Positions 7,102 to 8,881 of a DNA stretch of 8,881 nt are shown piece after piece. Every line of letters starts with the position of its first letter. The stretch's first letter is position 1. The stretch lies in assembly GCA_002591625.1 (NCBI GenBank), contig PCDB01000059.1, positions 27,147 to 36,027 of the forward strand. Reading direction: 5' to 3'. A model generated the notes under the pieces. It made no database searches and was not told the origin of the DNA. It worked only from the letters and a program-made list of their open reading frames with translations. The DNA is from Porticoccaceae bacterium. GTDB lineage: Bacteria > Pseudomonadota > Gammaproteobacteria > Pseudomonadales > Porticoccaceae. Made by a program: the position numbers and the translations under genes.

Positions 7102-8598
7102 TTACGAGATTGTTGTCTTCGTGGTTATAAAATCTTTTGCTAAATCAAAGATAAAATTTTTTCTCTCCGAGTCCATCCTCTCTAAATTTTTTGTCATGAA
7201 AGATGAACGCGGGTTCCTTTTGAAGGCTTCAAGGTTGTCATGGATAAAGCGCCAATACAAGCCGTCCACTATGTCGTTCCATTGCCCTTTTTTATAGTTA
7301 CTCATCTTAATGATATAGTTTGAGCCGCAAATGTAGGGCTTAGTGGAAAATATCCCGCCGTCAGCAAAGGTACCCATTCCAAACACATTTGGCACCATGA
7401 CCCAATCGGCCGAGTCGACAAACATTTCCATAAACCAGGCATAGACTTCCCTTGGATCAATTCGAGCAAGTGTCATGAGGTTAGCAACGATCATCAACCT
7501 CGGAATATGATGGGTATAACCGAATTCTCTGCAATCTCTTATGGTGTCGTCAAGCGGCGTGATACCGGTTGTTCCGTCATACCAGTCTGACGTCAATCGC
7601 CCGGAGTGACCCCAAAAATTGGATTTGGTCTGTTCTTTTCTCTTAATGTCGTAGACGCCTCGGATAAATTCCCTCCATCCAATGATCTGCCTCACAAAAC
7701 CTTCTACTGAATTAACAGGAACATCATTATCTTCGTAAAAATTGATGGCTTTTTCCACAACTTCGAGAGGCGTCAAAAGACCCATATTTAATGACGTACT
7801 CAATGCGCTGTGGAACAGAAAATTGTTTGAATCATGAACCGCATCCTCATACTTGCCAAAATCAGCAAACTTTTGCGTCAAGAACTCATCCATCCATCTC
7901 AAAGCCCCGTCCCGTGTTATCGGCATCCAGAGGTTTGACATCGATCCCGGATGATCTGCAAAGTGTTCTTCAATCTCATATTTGAGTATGCTTTGGTTCA
8001 CATGACCGCTACTTGGGACATCGGGCAATTCAAGCCCAGCAGGAAGCTTTTTTCGATTTTCCTCGTCAAATGACCACCTACCTCCTACCGGACCGTTGTC
8101 AACCATAAGCAAATCCAACTCTTGCCGCATCATCTGATAGAAGCTAGCCATTCGAAGTGTTTTCTTACCTTTGGAAAATTCAAAAAACTTTTTTCGGGTA
8201 CAAAGGAACTTGGGACTTGGATGCTGAACCCATGTTGCCGATGACGTTGAACGGAACTGATCAAGTTGGTCAGCAAAGAAATGATCTTCTATTTCGAAAT
8301 AGTTAACCTCGGTTATCTGCTCTTTTGTGATAATAAGTTTTAGCTTCTGCTCAAATGGACTAGGGAAATCGCTCTCTCCAATAGCATGATAAAAAACTTC
8401 GAAACCTCTCTTTACAAGCGCATCGCGGTAAGCTCGCATTGCGCTAAGGAACATTAGTATTTTGAGCTTATGATGCTTGCTCGCCGTGCATAGGCCGAGA
8501 TCCTCGGCCATAAAAATCCGCCGACATTTAGTCTTCTCTAAATACTCTAAGGGAAAAAGCTGGTCGCCCAGGACTATCAAAATGCTGTTTCTTTTCAT
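7102..8598 (-). CDS. PhrB-group photolyase/cryptochrome without Fe-S ligands
   Basis: Flavoprotein of the deoxyribodipyrimidine photolyase-related group (COG3046; relatives are Agrobacterium PhrB and Rhodobacter CryB), which repairs (6-4) photoproducts or senses blue light. Numbered from ATG 8598 (498 aa): LGDQL near the N-terminus, an HHK-type antenna-domain motif near 42-44, GWRE at 307-310, the active-site pair His363-His364 (GYTHHIPRLM), then MVPNVFGMGTFADGG (401-415) and KPY (420-422) of the FAD domain. PhrB holds a [4Fe-4S] cluster through Cys350, Cys438, Cys441 and Cys454. Here the CxxC site reads Y-KKGQ-W (435-440), the loop carrying the last Cys is shortened, and the first is also replaced, so no cluster is expected. 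A TTG at 8610 would add four residues; neither start has a strong ribosome site, and the ATG better fits family N-termini. Repair versus signalling cannot be decided. Confidence 0.88.
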   Translation of the reverse strand: MKRNSILIVLGDQLFPLEYLEKTKCRRIFMAEDLGLCTASKHHKLKILMFLSAMRAYRDALVKRGFEVFYHAIGESDFPSPFEQKLKLIITKEQITEVNYFEIEDHFFADQLDQFRSTSSATWVQHPSPKFLCTRKKFFEFSKGKKTLRMASFYQMMRQELDLLMVDNGPVGGRWSFDEENRKKLPAGLELPDVPSSGHVNQSILKYEIEEHFADHPGSMSNLWMPITRDGALRWMDEFLTQKFADFGKYEDAVHDSNNFLFHSALSTSLNMGLLTPLEVVEKAINFYEDNDVPVNSVEGFVRQIIGWREFIRGVYDIKRKEQTKSNFWGHSGRLTSDWYDGTTGITPLDDTIRDCREFGYTHHIPRLMIVANLMTLARIDPREVYAWFMEMFVDSADWVMVPNVFGMGTFADGGIFSTKPYICGSNYIIKMSNYKKGQWNDIVDGLYWRFIHDNLEAFKRNPRSSFMTKNLERMDSERKNFIFDLAKDFITTKTTIS

Positions 8599-8656
8599 AA
8601 GTAAAGCCAATTAAGAAGCGATTAGCCTCACCCGGCGCCCATAAAGCTGCTGCCCA

Positions 8657-8685
8657 GATATATGCCAAATTTTTGTCACAAACAA
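8657..8685 (-). promoter_or_regulatory. candidate promoter of the photolyase/DUF998 unit
   Basis: On the minus strand TTGTTT (8685-8680) and TATATC (8662-8657) are 17 bases apart, matching the -35 and -10 consensus at three and four of six positions. Transcription would start near 8650, leaving a leader of about 50 bases. A 12-bp perfect palindrome, ACAAAGCTTTGT (8682-8693), overlaps the -35 box and could be an operator. Both calls are tentative. Confidence 0.35.
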
Positions 8686-8881
8686 AGCTTTGTACATGGA
8701 AACAGGGCTTCTCATTGAATAATCTAACTAGTATAGCCTTAAGAAGTTTTACGCTAATTTAAGCCCGCGAGTTTAGTCTAAATAACACATATATGTTCAA
8801 ATATACTGCCTGACCGCTGCGAACCAGCAGAGATCTCACTCCCTCTCACTATCGAAGTCCGAGAGAATCAACTTTATGTTA

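Noticed and set aside
8608..8610. TTG as the photolyase start
   Set aside because: It adds only four residues, has no clear ribosome site at proper spacing, and ATG 8598 fits the family N-terminus; kept only as an alternative.
8691..8696. TGTACA as half of a LitR/PplR-type light-response operator
   Set aside because: The remembered consensus needs a second half-site 12 bases away; neither flank has one.
8611..8881. RNA gene or small coding gene at the right edge
   Set aside because: No tRNA-like arms, no open frame with a ribosome site; only the promoter candidate and two palindromes could be seen.

Overview
This 8.9 kb window is ordinary Gram-negative chromosome with moderate GC (mid-40s per cent by eye). 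A periplasmic metal-binding protein together with a TonB-dependent outer-membrane receptor shows a two-membrane bacterium. The receptor's wording (DEIIVTARKREESL near the mature N-terminus), the SitABCD-type transporter and the photolyase of the PhrB/COG3046 group would suit a marine gammaproteobacterium or a related alphaproteobacterium. That placement is inference, because there is no rRNA or marker gene here.

Layout. (1) Positions 149-3749, minus strand: a compact four-gene ABC importer operon for manganese/iron, read as binding protein, ATPase, permease, permease. The genes overlap by 4 and 1 bases or sit 6 bases apart, and a good sigma70-type promoter lies just upstream (3781-3809). (2) Positions 3735-4143: a divergent intergenic region of about 400 bases with the sit promoter, an unassigned plus-strand hairpin and T-run, and the receptor's ribosome binding site. 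(3) Positions 4144-6300, plus strand: a full-length TonB-dependent receptor reading frame broken by one in-frame TGA at codon 157; the frame is otherwise intact to the C-terminal aromatic residue. (4) Position 6323 onward: a strong hairpin terminator between two converging genes; the stop codon of the opposing gene lies in its loop. (5) Positions 6335-8598 (or 8610), minus strand: a two-gene unit with a PhrB-group photolyase/cryptochrome upstream and a six-helix DUF998-like membrane protein 29 bases downstream. (6) Positions 8611-8881: a non-coding upstream region with a candidate promoter and a 12-bp palindrome.

How the parts work together. The sit genes would import Mn2+/Fe2+ across the inner membrane. 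The divergent receptor could bring a metal or metal chelate across the outer membrane, but its substrate cannot be read from sequence and the gene may be non-functional. The photolyase unit is separate and concerns repair of UV-damaged DNA or blue-light sensing.

I saw no mobile element, CRISPR array, tRNA, rRNA or defence system. The points most worth a second look are the nonsense codon in the receptor, the absence of all iron-sulfur ligands in the photolyase, and the photolyase/membrane-protein pairing. None of these amounts to a clearly new system on sequence alone.
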